This document shows, in pieces, positions 32,924-42,921 of a DNA stretch of 64,000 nt. The notes under the pieces were generated by a model. That model was not told the origin of the DNA, searched no databases, and was given only the letters and a program-made list of their open reading frames with translations. Position numbers and translations under genes: made by a program. How positions within the stretch are numbered: the first letter of the stretch is position 1; each line of letters starts with the position of its first letter. The stretch is from Tethya wilhelma. Its lineage: Eukaryota > Porifera > Demospongiae > Tethyida > Tethyidae. The DNA lies in contig CAXIPT010000019.1 in the NCBI GenBank assembly GCA_964030475.1, positions 117,292 through 181,291 of the forward strand. The letters are read 5' to 3'.

Positions 32924-35900
32924 NAAGCGAGCGGAAAAATTTTTGAAAGCCACGCCCACTTTTGGTCACGTGATCGTAATTATTAGTAGTTATTAAGTTG
33001 ATAGAATAGCAAACACGAAAGGTCAAATAATCTGAGTGAGTTAGTTGTCTTCAAGATCTTCTAGAATCTCTACCATCTGCATCCTTCGGTGATGGCGCCT
33101 AGCAAACTCATCAATAGCTGCTGGAATGTCAATAGCAATATCTCGGTGGACATAGAGAAGGGACAATCCAGTCAAGCGAGTGGTAGTCATTGCCGATCGA
33201 AAGGGTGTCTTGATGCGTTTCAGTTCACTGAAGGATCTCTCGGCAGAACAAGAGGTTACTGGCAGTGTGCACAAAAATGTCAAAAGAGTTTTGATGTTGG
33301 GAAACATTGTACTGACTTGGCTCATGGTGAGTGAAGGGCTCGAGGGTAGGCTAGTCACTCCATGTTGTTCAAGCTGTTTTTTCCATTTCAGCTGCCAGCC
33401 ACATAACTCACTGTCAAGGCACTCAGGTGATGGCAAGTCACATTCATACAACTCTGCAAGTTGCTGGACTTTGGAACTCAGCTCCTCAGCTTGAAGAGAG
33501 ACAAGAACAGATGGCACTATAGAGAGGCCCAAGAGAGCTGTTTGCTGGTGTTTGCCAAATCTTGAGTTCATCTCAGAAAGGAGATGGTCAAGCAGAGGGA
33601 TTGTTATTGTGCGGCAATAGAACTCACTTGGAGTATCAGCTGGTGTGTTACTGCGGTGAGTTTGCCTACCACATCTCCTTGGCAAAGATGGCACAGTACC
33701 AACAGCAGAGCACATACTTTCAATTGTGAGAAACCACTTAGCATGGTAAGTGTTTACATTCTCCCTGGCATCTTGAATTGTTGATGTTACTGTCTCAATC
33801 TCCTTCACAGCACTCACAATATCTCTGGACTCTGCCTGTAGATTGGTCGTCAGGGCTTGGTCATACTTCAGACAAGAGTTCGTGATAACAAGTGCACACA
33901 AAAAATCTGTTGTCGTTATTGCGAGCTGTAAGGCCCTTGCATCTGTGATGGAATCAGCACTCCAACTCCCAGGACCATCATTGCAAATACTCTCCATACA
34001 CTCAACAACAGACTGATGGAGATTCTTGAAGATCTCAATAGCATCTATCCATTGAACCCATCTCGTTCGGCACATGTCCTTCAACTTGTGGATTCTTGAA
34101 GAGGGTTGGCAGCTGGATATTGCTCTCTCAAGGGCACTCTGGCATTTGGGGTGAGCAGCAAAGAATTGGTACACTCTCCCAATAACTCCCATCATGTTGC
34201 GAACACTCGTCACCTCAAGAGACTTAACAACAGCAAGGTTGAGAGCACATTGCAGATACATTGCAAGTGGGTACTGTGCTGTGATTAATGCTGCAGTACC
34301 ATTTACAACACCAGCCATGTTTCCAGCTCCATCATAAGCTTGGCCACGAAGATTAGAGAGATCTAATCCATACCCTTCAAGTGTAGTGGTGATCTTCTCA
34401 GCAAGGGCTCGGCCAGATGTACCAGCATCACACTCAGTAAAGCCCACCAAATCCTCTCTCACAACCAAAGTGTCACTGTCAACGTACCGATGTACAATGC
34501 TCAACTGTTCCTTGTTTGAAACATCACTCACTTCGTCGGCAATGACAGTGTACCACATCGCAACTTTCACCTTATCGATAATGTGCTGTCTCACTTGTAG
34601 AGAAAGGACCTCAACAATTTGGTTCTGGATGGTGTTTGAAGTGTAAGTGGCATTTCGGGCAGCTGTACTGAGGTGGTCTGCAAGACTGTATCACCTGCAT
34701 CTATCCTGAAGTTCAGCAGAGCTAAGAAATTGCCGTGGTTGGTAGAGCTCAAGATATCTCTCTCGACATCAGCTGAACTGTCACGGTGACCACGCAGGGC
34801 TATGTTTTGTCTGCCACACAGCACGATTGTCTTCATGATCGAAGCAAGCTTTTGACGGTTGACCTCTACTCTCTCTGCCAACGCACGATTAAGTCTGCTC
34901 TGGATTGATGGCTGCTGATTTGTCATGGTTTTCTTGAACTCCTCAAGTCGAACCATTGCTGTCAAGTGATAATCCTTGGAGGCATGCTTTCGGAACTCCT
35001 CCAGAGCTTTAGCGAATGTAGTGAGCGGGCGGCTGACGAGGACACCAGGAGTAGATCCATGATATCCAGTTGAAGCAAAAAGAACACAAGGAAGACAATA
35101 ACCGCCATTCTCCCTCTTGCTATACACAAGCCAAGGAAAAGTTCGGAGCCATTGCTGCTGAAAAGAACGACCTTTTGTACCTAAGGCTTTTGGAAACGAA
35201 TAATTTGGAGGTGGTCGAAAGTGGTTAGTGAGTAGGTTGTACCTCTCAGCACTGGTTGGGTTGCTCTGATGATCGATGAACTCTGCAACATCATCACAAA
35301 ACTGACTACTGTCTAATGCTGGCCGCTTAGAAGCTGGAGGGTCACTATCAGAGGTACCAGAAGCTGTTTGCTCCTGAGAGGAATCTGAATCTGTAATTCA
35401 CATGACATGACTGTTAGTGCATTACTTTGTATGCATGCTTTTTTCACTCATATTAACCTGAATTGTCAATGGGGTTTACTACCTCTTCCTGATCACTTTC
35501 ATGATCACTAGGACTGGTTGGTGGTGGTTGACTTCTTTGGAAATACTTCAGGATAGACATGTATCTTGCTGTGGTTCAAGCAGTCAGCTGAGCATGTGGT
35601 TTCTGGTTTCCTGCCTACCGTATACGTACGTATTTTTCTGTACTTTGAACCTACTATATACTATCAATGCAATTGGTGGGCGTAGCTCAATATTGCTCGC
35701 TCGCTCTCATGAAGAAATTAATGGCGTTTTTATACAAATAGACATGCACGCAGGAGTTTACAAGTTATAGTACTAGTCAGTAGCTATAGACTAGTATGTA
35801 TAGATATAGTTTTTAACCAGCCAGACTCAATTATCTGCTTCTTCTGCATGCGGAGAGGAGGAGCTGCCTGCAGATAATCGCTGGTCAACGAGTGGTAGCG

Positions 35901-35967
35901 CCAGTGCTCTTTTGGTGGGCCAGGGGGGTGCTCGAGCACCCAGAGCACCCCCTTAAACACGCCACTG
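32924..35967 (-). mobile_element. hAT transposon, one end present
   Basis: The terminus on the right reads ...TTAAACACGCCACTG (ends 35967), whose complement CAGTGGCGTG is a standard hAT end. The other end is lost at the N (32923); 32950-32975 (gccacgcccacttttggtc) resembles the interior of the small hAT MITE at 62788-63127. Confidence 0.75.
33041..35560 (-). CDS. hAT transposase, TTF/ZMYM1-like, two exons
   Basis: Exon 1 (35560-35458) starts MSILKYFQRSQPPPTSPSDH, a typical hAT start, and ends AATTCAG|gttaat. Exon 2 (from 35390) continues in frame (D|SDSSQEQ). Domains: a TTF-type zinc-finger region, SFQQQWLRTFPWLVYSKREN then GGYCLPCVLFAS; the RNase-H core with WYTVIADEVSDVSNKEQLS and GQAYDGAGNMAG; CRTRWVQWIDA; and the C-terminal hAT dimerisation motif LCTLPVTSCSAERSFSELKR, ending with stop at 33041. 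One frameshift lies near 34686 (the continuing frame reads DHLSTAARNATYTSNTIQNQ); otherwise the gene is open. About 780 residues, normal for TTF-type hAT. It would move elements with CAGTGGCGT ends. It sits in the 3' part of a Tc1-type gene. Confidence 0.88.
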
Positions 35968-36800
35968 ATTATAGTCTGGGCTGTATGGTGGTAGGTAGAT
36001 TAACAAAATCCCTGCTGCTCTCAACACTTCTTTTACCTCATCCACATGGTGAATAGAACAATTATCCATTATGAGGATTGACCTTGGAGCTGGAAAAGAC
36101 TGCATATTGGGGATTAATGTTCCACGCAGGAAGTCAAAAAACTTTTCACCATTTGTAGTACCAGAGAATACCTCATGAGCTAGTAGTCCTTGAGAAGAAA
36201 CAGCTGCTACAGATGACATACGAGTACCTTTGCCTAAGTGACGATGATTGATTGGAGGAAAACCTCGGATTTGATAGCCAAACTTTCGAATTTGATCACG
36301 CCTATCTGATCCAGTTTCATCCATCCAAACAAAGAAATCAGTCGGATAGTACATCACCTGTGCCATAAATGCACCTCTGTAACTGATGCATCGCTGCTTG
36401 GCTACTTGAACTATTTTTTTCCTTGTGTAACCATATTCCTGAAGTAGTCTACAGACTGTTGATCCAGACACAGATACTTCAGTAGCATATTGAATTTTTG
36501 GCATATCTCATTCAAATAAAGCCCTGGATTCTCCATAAGTAAGCCAATAATGTAGAGCACATGATATTCATCAAGCTTTCTTTTTTCAGGCCTTTTCCCT
36601 GAGCGTTTACGGGGAGATAGATCATCCTCTAGAATGTATCTCTTGTACAAACGATATGCACTTCCAACACCAATTTGTAAGCGTCTGGCGATATCTCTAA
36701 AGTGGAGACCCATGCCCAATCTCTGCCAGACAACTCTGATTGCAATATCTCTGCTGTAAGCAGTCTTTTGTGAAGGCTCAGCTGAAGTGACATCGAGTCA
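35968..36800 (-). pseudogene. Tc1/IS630-type transposase, 3' end cut off by hAT insertion
   Basis: Reading down from 36800: SAEPSQKTAYSRDIAIRVVW, QRLGMGLHFRDIARRLQIGV (helix-turn-helix), a basic linker, then (after a frameshift near 36490) STVCRLLQEYGYTRKKI, FFVWMDETGSDRRDQIRKFG (first catalytic Asp, about 36325) and SILIMDNCSIHHVDEVKEVL (second, about 36065). The reading ends LPPYSPDYN at 35968, exactly where the hAT terminus CAGTGGCGTG starts, so the third acidic residue and tail are lost. No in-frame ATG was seen at the 5' end. In this family the enzyme inserts at TA; this copy is inactive. Confidence 0.85.
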
Positions 36801-36879
36801 ACAAGTTTTAAATTTAAACTTTCCACGTAAATATACACACCCGCCCCGCGCGTGCGCCTGCCCCGCACCCCATCCCGGG

Positions 36880-37082
36880 GAACGGCGTCTGGTGTTCCAT
36901 TTGAAATGAAATGTTCCCAGTACCGGTATACTGTGGCACTGGGGTTCTAAATAACCGGTACCGGTACTTTAACCATGGAATTTTGAGTGCCGATACCGGT
37001 ACGTTTATAGCCACAGCGTTAAAATTTCACGTCCGCCATTTTTCTGGCCGGGCCCCGCCCCTTTTATACCCCCGCCTCTCAT
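36880..37082. other. ACCGGTA-rich, GC-rich patch
   Basis: Several copies of accggta (36922, 36954, 36960, 36995) lie near an otherwise GC-rich stretch (36835-36890, 37050-37075). Possibly a transposon end; no pair was found. Confidence 0.35.
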
Positions 37083-37586
37083 TTAAAGTACTTATCTATT
37101 ACCTGTAAGACGGTTAATCCTAGCGTGGACATGGCTGATCCTGGAAAAATTTGCTCTAAAATTGGAGGGGTCAAAAATCAATAGATTTCAGAGCGTCTTT
37201 GGCTTTCTTTCTCCCTGGCTTTGAGCAGCATGCAAACTAAGCTCATAAATATATAGACTAACTATCGCTCTACTACCAAAACTAGCGCTAAGCTTCTTAT
37301 CTTAGAGACTATAGAGAAAATGAGCTATTGTCACGATCGCTGCGGTCGTGACCTTTTGCACTTCTAGACATTGTTGAGCCCCACCTATATATCAATTCCA
37401 ACTCAGACTTGGTATTTTACTAGCGTGATACCTTACCTAAACACACAGCAAGTTTGAAGTTCAATGCTAATTCGCTACGCTGCAGAGCTCGCACGAACTT
37501 TGCGATGACTTCTTTAGATGTTAATCGTATTTCAAATGCGATAATTAAATGACGTCTATAGCCGTCATTTGTAATTAAAGGGCTAA
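37083..37586. mobile_element. MITE related to 10051-11786
   Basis: The right end tatagccgtcatttgtaatt then aaagggctaa matches 11757-11786. The interior shares taccaaaactagcgctaagc and cttggtattttactag with 6405 and 11030. The left start (aaagtacttatctattacct) matches 5780. Flanking DNA on the right (catgcatgtgctgttaacat) is shared with 11790 and 61630. Confidence 0.6.
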
Positions 37587-37603
37587 TCATGCATGTGCTG
37601 TTA

Positions 37604-38183
37604 ACATGCATTACTGAATATTAAATTTATGCACATAATATTATATGTAAGCTTATCTATTGATAGCTACCAAGGAACGCTCCTTCTACAAGAAACTATG
37701 TGATGACTCAAAGAAGGCCTTGAAAGAGGAGTACACTATCAATGATGTGTTTTCTCCTCCTGAGCTACACTCCCCGCTAGAGCCATATTCTTGAAAATAT
37801 GGCAGTCCACTTCTCATTTGACTTGGCACAACAGGTACAGTATATAGATCTAACTCAAATGCAGGCTTCTCTGTTTCACTACATACACACAGCTTCACAG
37901 CCCGGACCCATCTACTTTTTGACACCAGAAAGTGTGCAATTTTGGAATCTGTTGTGATGCCATTCCAAGAATGGTAAGAACATAGGATGAACTTGAATAC
38001 TAATGCTTTTTAATATGAACTTTACATTTTAACTCAGTTACATGATTGATGAGGCAGCAAACACTGGCAAGGGAGCAAATACCATCATTAGCCTACTGCA
38101 TCATTATTTCAGTAATCACAATTTCGGGGAAACAGAACTGACTCTTCATGTTGACAACTGCAGTGGTCAAAATAAGAACAGGT
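37604..38183 (+). pseudogene. Copy 1 of the VDNCSGQNKN gene family (transposon-related)
   Basis: Exon 1 near 37667-37830 encodes ATKERSFYKKLCDDSKKALK and TINDVFSPPELHSPLEP, then a break and MAVHFSFDLAQQ|gtacag. The second exon (about 37856-37975) reads QMQASLFHYIHTASQPGPIY then a Cys-rich RKC..FG.CC segment with a frameshift. The third (38039-38183) reads YMIDEAANTGKGANTIISLL, then HHYFSNHNF and LHVDNCSGQNKNR|gtatgt. I know this D-N-C-S-G-Q-N-K-N motif from repeated uncharacterised genes in cnidarians and fish. An RNase-H-like fold is plausible, with D as the acidic residue. Later exons are absent. A second copy lies at 61624-63590. Confidence 0.7.
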
Positions 38184-38202
38184 ATGTTACTCTTATTACA
38201 TA

Positions 38203-38540
38203 CAAGTTAATAAAAATTTCATAAAAATAAAGAGTGTAGGAATGGACAGTGCTGTCAAAAGAGTAGCTATAATGATTGTCTCCATAGCGGCACATGACTA
38301 CTTCATTTTCATTATTGATGGTTCATGCTATATTATGCACTGTGCATATATAGTACATGTGTCGACAATGATGTAATCAGGAAAGCAAAGTCAACATTCG
38401 TATAATTATACGTGTGAATATCTAAAAAAATGAAGTAGTCATGTGCCGCTATGGAGACAATTATTATAGCTACTTGTTTCATTACTTTTGACAGCACTGT
38501 CCATTCCTACACTTTATTTTTATGAAATTTTTACTACTTG
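38203..38540. mobile_element. Foldback element, second member of the CAAGT family
   Basis: Arms at 38203-38309 and 38427-38540 start caagttaataaaaatttc and end inward at gcacatgactacttcatttt, the same inner 20-mer as the element at 31237. It is inserted in the intron right after the third exon of the gene copy. Confidence 0.85.
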
Positions 38541-38667
38541 TTCATTCACGTTTTTCACCACTTGAGTGTGTGAGTATAGTCTCTATATACAAAAAATGTT
38601 GTCAATGAGTTGCAGGTTACAACAAGTTAGATGGTGCTTGGGGTAATGCACATGCCCATTGTAAATA

Positions 38668-40825
38668 ATTATATACTATTAAAACTTAATTAAATGTTTC
38701 ATGTGGTATTCTCAGTATTAGAATATTCGGTACAAGCGGAAGTGTACAAGCTTGTGCATCAGGCCATTATTTGTATTGAACCTATGGCCAAACATTCAAC
38801 TTGGTGGGTGTGCCATATATGTACTCTTGACATTGACTCCACATTAATATAATGACGTATACGTAATACATTGTTTGCTTATAACCAAAAAGGACTATTG
38901 ACACATTGAATTTCTTTGTTCATTGACTTTTGAGAGTAGTATGTATTCCTATAGTGTGTCGATATCTTTGTGAAATTTTTTGAATTTCTTTGTTCATTGA
39001 CTTTTGAGAGTAGTATGTATTCCTATAGTGTGTCGATATCTTTGTGAAATTTTTTTGTAAGTTATAATTATAATTGTTGATCCTGTTTTGTATGTATGTT
39101 TGAGTTTGTGATCATCTTGTTAAGCGGCAAGTTGTTATACAGTTAGAGTGTTTTGTTCACCATATAATTTAAGTTGTACACTGTTAAAAATGGGGTGTAT
39201 GATAAATATCTTTTAGGGTGGTATACCTGTCATTATTGTGGGGCTCCCCTTGGGGTGTTACAACAGTCAATGTGGGTGTAATGGAACACCGTAACCTAAT
39301 GCCATTTACACCTATTAGGGTGTTGTTTGCACACTATTAAATGGTTAAGTTCATAGTTCTCTATTTTTGCATACATAACTATTCTTTTCGATTACAACAT
39401 GACTAAAATGAACAAAAAATTATTTAAAAAACACTATAGTGAAAGTTAAATACCTACAACAAAATGTCATAGCAAAATATACTATTAACCCTTTAGGGCC
39501 GATAGCGGATAAATCCGCATGCGCGTATTCAACGGTCGCAATTTTTTGCAACTAAGTGCATATTTTTTATTCTAGCCATGGCGTTTGAGCTGTGAGGTCT
39601 AGACTCGCTATGCAATTAGGTAAGGTAGTGCACTAGTAAAATACCAAGTTTGACCCAGATCTAATTAGTGGGTGTGGCGATATACACGTTAGAAGTCAAA
39701 GGTCGCATTTGCGTCACGATCGAGACCGTCGGTTTTAAACTCACGTTTTTTTCCTAGTGCTTTGCAGGAGAAGCTTGACGCTAGTTATGGAGGTGCAAGG
39801 AGGCTTAGGCTATACCTGCAGCTAACCGCTTCTGTAGTCCTGCTTTGCTAGCTAGAAAAAAAGCCAAAAGTTTGCTAGTAATTTGGCGAACTTTGACTGC
39901 TTCCGTTTTTGCAAGCGTTTGAAGTAAACAAATGCTAACTTAGAAGAGAATTGATACAGCTATGGCTTAGTCAAACCATAGCTAAGTAAAACTAGTGAAG
40001 AAAGAGAGTAGCTATGGCTATAGCAAGAACAAAAATATACAAAAGACAAAGCTAATTTAATATTCATAAAGTCTAATTAAGTATGCATAAATAATCCGGG
40101 CCCTAAAGGGTTAAAATTAAACGTTTTATGTGATATTCGCAGTATTAGAATATTCGGTACAAGCAGAAGTGTACAAGCTTGTGCATCAGGCCATTACTTG
40201 TATTGAACCTATGGCCAAACATTCAACTTGGTGGGTGTGCCATAAATGTACTCTTGACATTGACTCCACATTAATAATTATAATGATGTATACGTAATAC
40301 ATTGTTTTCTTATAATGAAAAATGACTATTGACATGTACATTGAATTTCCTTGTTCATTGACTTTTGAGAGTAGTATGTATTCCTATAAGTGTGTCGATA
40401 TCTTTATGAAATTTTTGTAAGTTGTATATTATCCTGTTTTGTATGTATGTTTGAGTTTGTGATCATCTTGTTAAGCGGCAAGTTATTATACAGTTAGAGT
40501 GTTTTGTTTACCATATAATTTAAATTGTACACTGTCAAAAATGGGGTGTATGATAAACATCTTTTAGGGTGGTATATACCTGTCATTATTGTGGGGCTCC
40601 CCTTGGGGTGTTACAACAGTCAATGTGGGTGTAATGGAACACTGTAAATCAATGCCATTTACACCTATAGGGTGTTGTTTTCACACTATTCAATGGGTAA
40701 GTTCATAGTTCTCTAGTTATGGATACATAACTATTCTTTTCGATTACAACATGATTAAAATGAACAAAAAATTATTTAAAAAAGACTATATAGTGAAAAT
40801 TGAATACCTACAACACCAAGCAAAC
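38668..40825. repeat. Tandem ~800-bp duplication, second copy holding a MITE
   Basis: Unit 1 (38668-39477) and unit 2 (39478-39484 plus 40111-40825) share cagtattagaatattcggta, gtgtacaagcttgtgcatca and tgttaagcggcaagtt. Unit 1 has an extra 74-bp internal duplication at 38908-39055 (tgttcattgacttttgagag twice). Each unit holds a CACTGTTAAAAATGGGGTG end (39181, 40528) like the CACTA termini. Non-coding. Confidence 0.85.
39485..40114 (-). mobile_element. piggyBac-like MITE, copy B (inverted versus copy A)
   Basis: TTAA at 39485-39488 and 40111-40114; ends CCCTTTAGGGCCGATAGCGG and CCGGGCCCTAAAGGG; 622 bp between, the same as copy A at 729-1358. Confidence 0.9.
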
Positions 40826-42340
40826 TTTAATGCTTAATTAGATCTGTAGTACCACAACAGTTATTTGTTCCCTGGCCATTAGGTTATAAATTGCTGATTA
40901 ATGTCTCTGGGCTTTTGCTTTAAGACTTGGCATCAATTTGGAAGGTCGGATGCTTGCTTAGACGTGAATTATACATTAAATTAGAGGGGTTCTTGCGTTT
41001 TGTTTTGAAGGACTGATGATATTGATTTGGAGAGGCAACCTTGAACTCCCAGTATAAACCTAAAGAAAAGTATCGAAGTGATGTCAGCTGGCATGGTACT
41101 AGCTACTGAGAGTTGTCTGACTGAGATTTACATGATCAGTATAGGTTTTCAAAGACAAATCATTGATTTACTTAAAGCTTACTGTTTTAGTATACTTTTT
41201 TTGTAAATTGTTTTACATACTCCGTAATAATCATCAGTAGCCGTGGTCCTCACTCAGTTCAAGTCACTTTCTAGAAGTTCAGTCCCTCAAATCAGGCAGC
41301 GAGCCTCGGAATTTAGAATCCTTGTCATCAAAGATAAATTCGATCCCTCTGAATTTCTATCTTCAACACGGATTACTGATAGCAGACTAAGCTTGTGCAT
41401 AGATAATAGAGACTCACATACATGAGTCTCTATTATCTATGGCTTGTGAGTGTAGAAAAACTGTCTGAAGCTGTTTTGAACTACCATGTGTCAAATATTT
41501 CTAGTGGGTGTGGTTAAAACTTTGGCATGCGTTATTTAGAATAGTCTGCATGGCAGAGCACTGCAGTGACAGTATATCTGGACACAACTTGCAAGAGAAA
41601 CTATATAAAATGAAAGCCTAGGTTTGCTTAACTTGCACTTTACTATTACTACTGAACTTGAGATAACCTTGATTGTATTGTTGATGTACATGGATGACTT
41701 TGTACTTCGACTAAGACTCAACAAGAGTATTTTGAAGTGATATATACTGGATAGCTACCTCATCACTGTCCACAATTGGTTCGAACTGACTGCAGTACTA
41801 GAGTAGACTAGAGTCTAGTACTAACGCACGTGGGAAGTGTTTGTTGAACGCTAAGGGTTAATTACTTAGTTTCCACTGAGCTGGATCTAATTCATGGGAA
41901 TGAAATTTTGTGTGACTTATATTGTATGTTACATAGTTAGAGCAATGTAGCGAAGGCGCAGCTGCTTTGAGTTTTGATAATTTTTTGAGACAATAGAGAA
42001 TATGTAATGATAGTGTGACAGAATGACTCATCATTGATGAAAAGAACAAAAGTCTAATCGTAAACAAAAGATCATGTCTGAGAATCAAATGGTAAACAAA
42101 AGATCATGTCTGAGAATCAAATGGTATTATGAATTCAAGTCACCATGAATTTAAGAAATGAGTAACTGTTGTGAACAGGTAAACCAGCTGGATATATAGG
42201 TACATGAATAATGCTGGGAAGTTCAGTTCTTTAACTTGCATGGAAGTGGAGCTGTGCCCCATTCTGAGCATAGACAACCTGTGTACAAGAATTTTGAATA
42301 ATAGTGAACAGTGAATAGGTAATTAATTACAGTAAGGTGA
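40826..42340. other. No gene seen; one hairpin
   Basis: Mixed-composition non-coding DNA. 42060-42125 has a direct repeat (ggtaaacaaaagatcatgtc twice). The hairpin at 41391-41448 is listed separately. Confidence 0.5.
41391..41448. repeat. Perfect hairpin flanked by 7-bp direct repeats
   Basis: Arms catagataatagagactca (41398-41416) and tgagtctctattatctatg (41423-41441), with gcttgtg immediately outside each (41391-41397 and 41442-41448). Confidence 0.85.
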
Positions 42341-42359
42341 ACATACAATGTTTTTTCCT

Positions 42360-42890
42360 CATCCACGACCACGTCCACGACCTCGACACCTGTATCTCTT
42401 GTACTTTTTGGGATTACGTGTGTGTCCCTCACCATCATCGTGATCATCACCATCTCCTCCTCCTGCAGTAGTCCTGTCTGTGGTACTTCGTCTACTTGGT
42501 GGAGTTGAGCTGGTTGGTCGTGATTTCAGTCGTGGGTCAGCATTATGTGTGGATGGAGTTGGGTTGCTGGTTGAGAGACCAGGGTGGGTCCCTGAAGGTC
42601 CAGGGCCACCTGTGCCAGAAGGTCCTGATGGTCCAGGGCCACCTATGCCGGAAGGTCCTGATGGTCCAGGGCCACCTGTGCCGGAAGGTCCTGATGGTCC
42701 AGGACCACCTATGAAAGCTCCAGCGGAAGCAAGGCCACCTACCAAAGATATAGAGGGTCCAGCACCACCCGTAAAGGTCCAGCACCACCTGTAAAGGATC
42801 CTGAGGGTCCAGCACCACCCATATAGGATCCTGAGGGTCCAACACCACTTGTAAAGGATCCTGAGGATCCAGGTAGGGTGAATTTGACGT
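42360..42890 (-). CDS. Gly/Pro/Ser-repeat protein exon with RG-rich C-terminus, unknown
   Basis: Read from an acceptor-like ttttcag at 42891 downward: FTLPGSSGSFTSGVGPSGSY then GGAGPSGSFTGGAGP; after a one-base frameshift near 42770, VGGLASAGAFIGGPGPSGPS and three copies of GPGPSGPSGTG; then a Ser/Thr/Pro linker, a Gly-Asp run (AGGGDGDDHDDGEG) and RYRCRGRGRGRG before the stop. The repeats resemble short collagen-like or low-complexity extracellular sequence but lack strict Gly-X-Y periodicity. The RG tail suggests RNA binding. Neither is firm. The DNA repeat unit is 36 bp in the distal part (42592-42710). Upstream exons were not identified. Confidence 0.45.
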
Positions 42891-42921
42891 CTGAAAACGA
42901 GAGAAAAGAAATTTCACCCAA

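Noticed and set aside
33089..34646. Several + strand ORFs
   Set aside because: Shadows of the hAT transposase on the other strand.
42480..42794. + strand Pro-rich ORFs
   Set aside because: Antisense translation of the Gly-Pro-Ser repeat; the - strand has the acceptor-like site and a coherent C-terminus. Not fully excluded.
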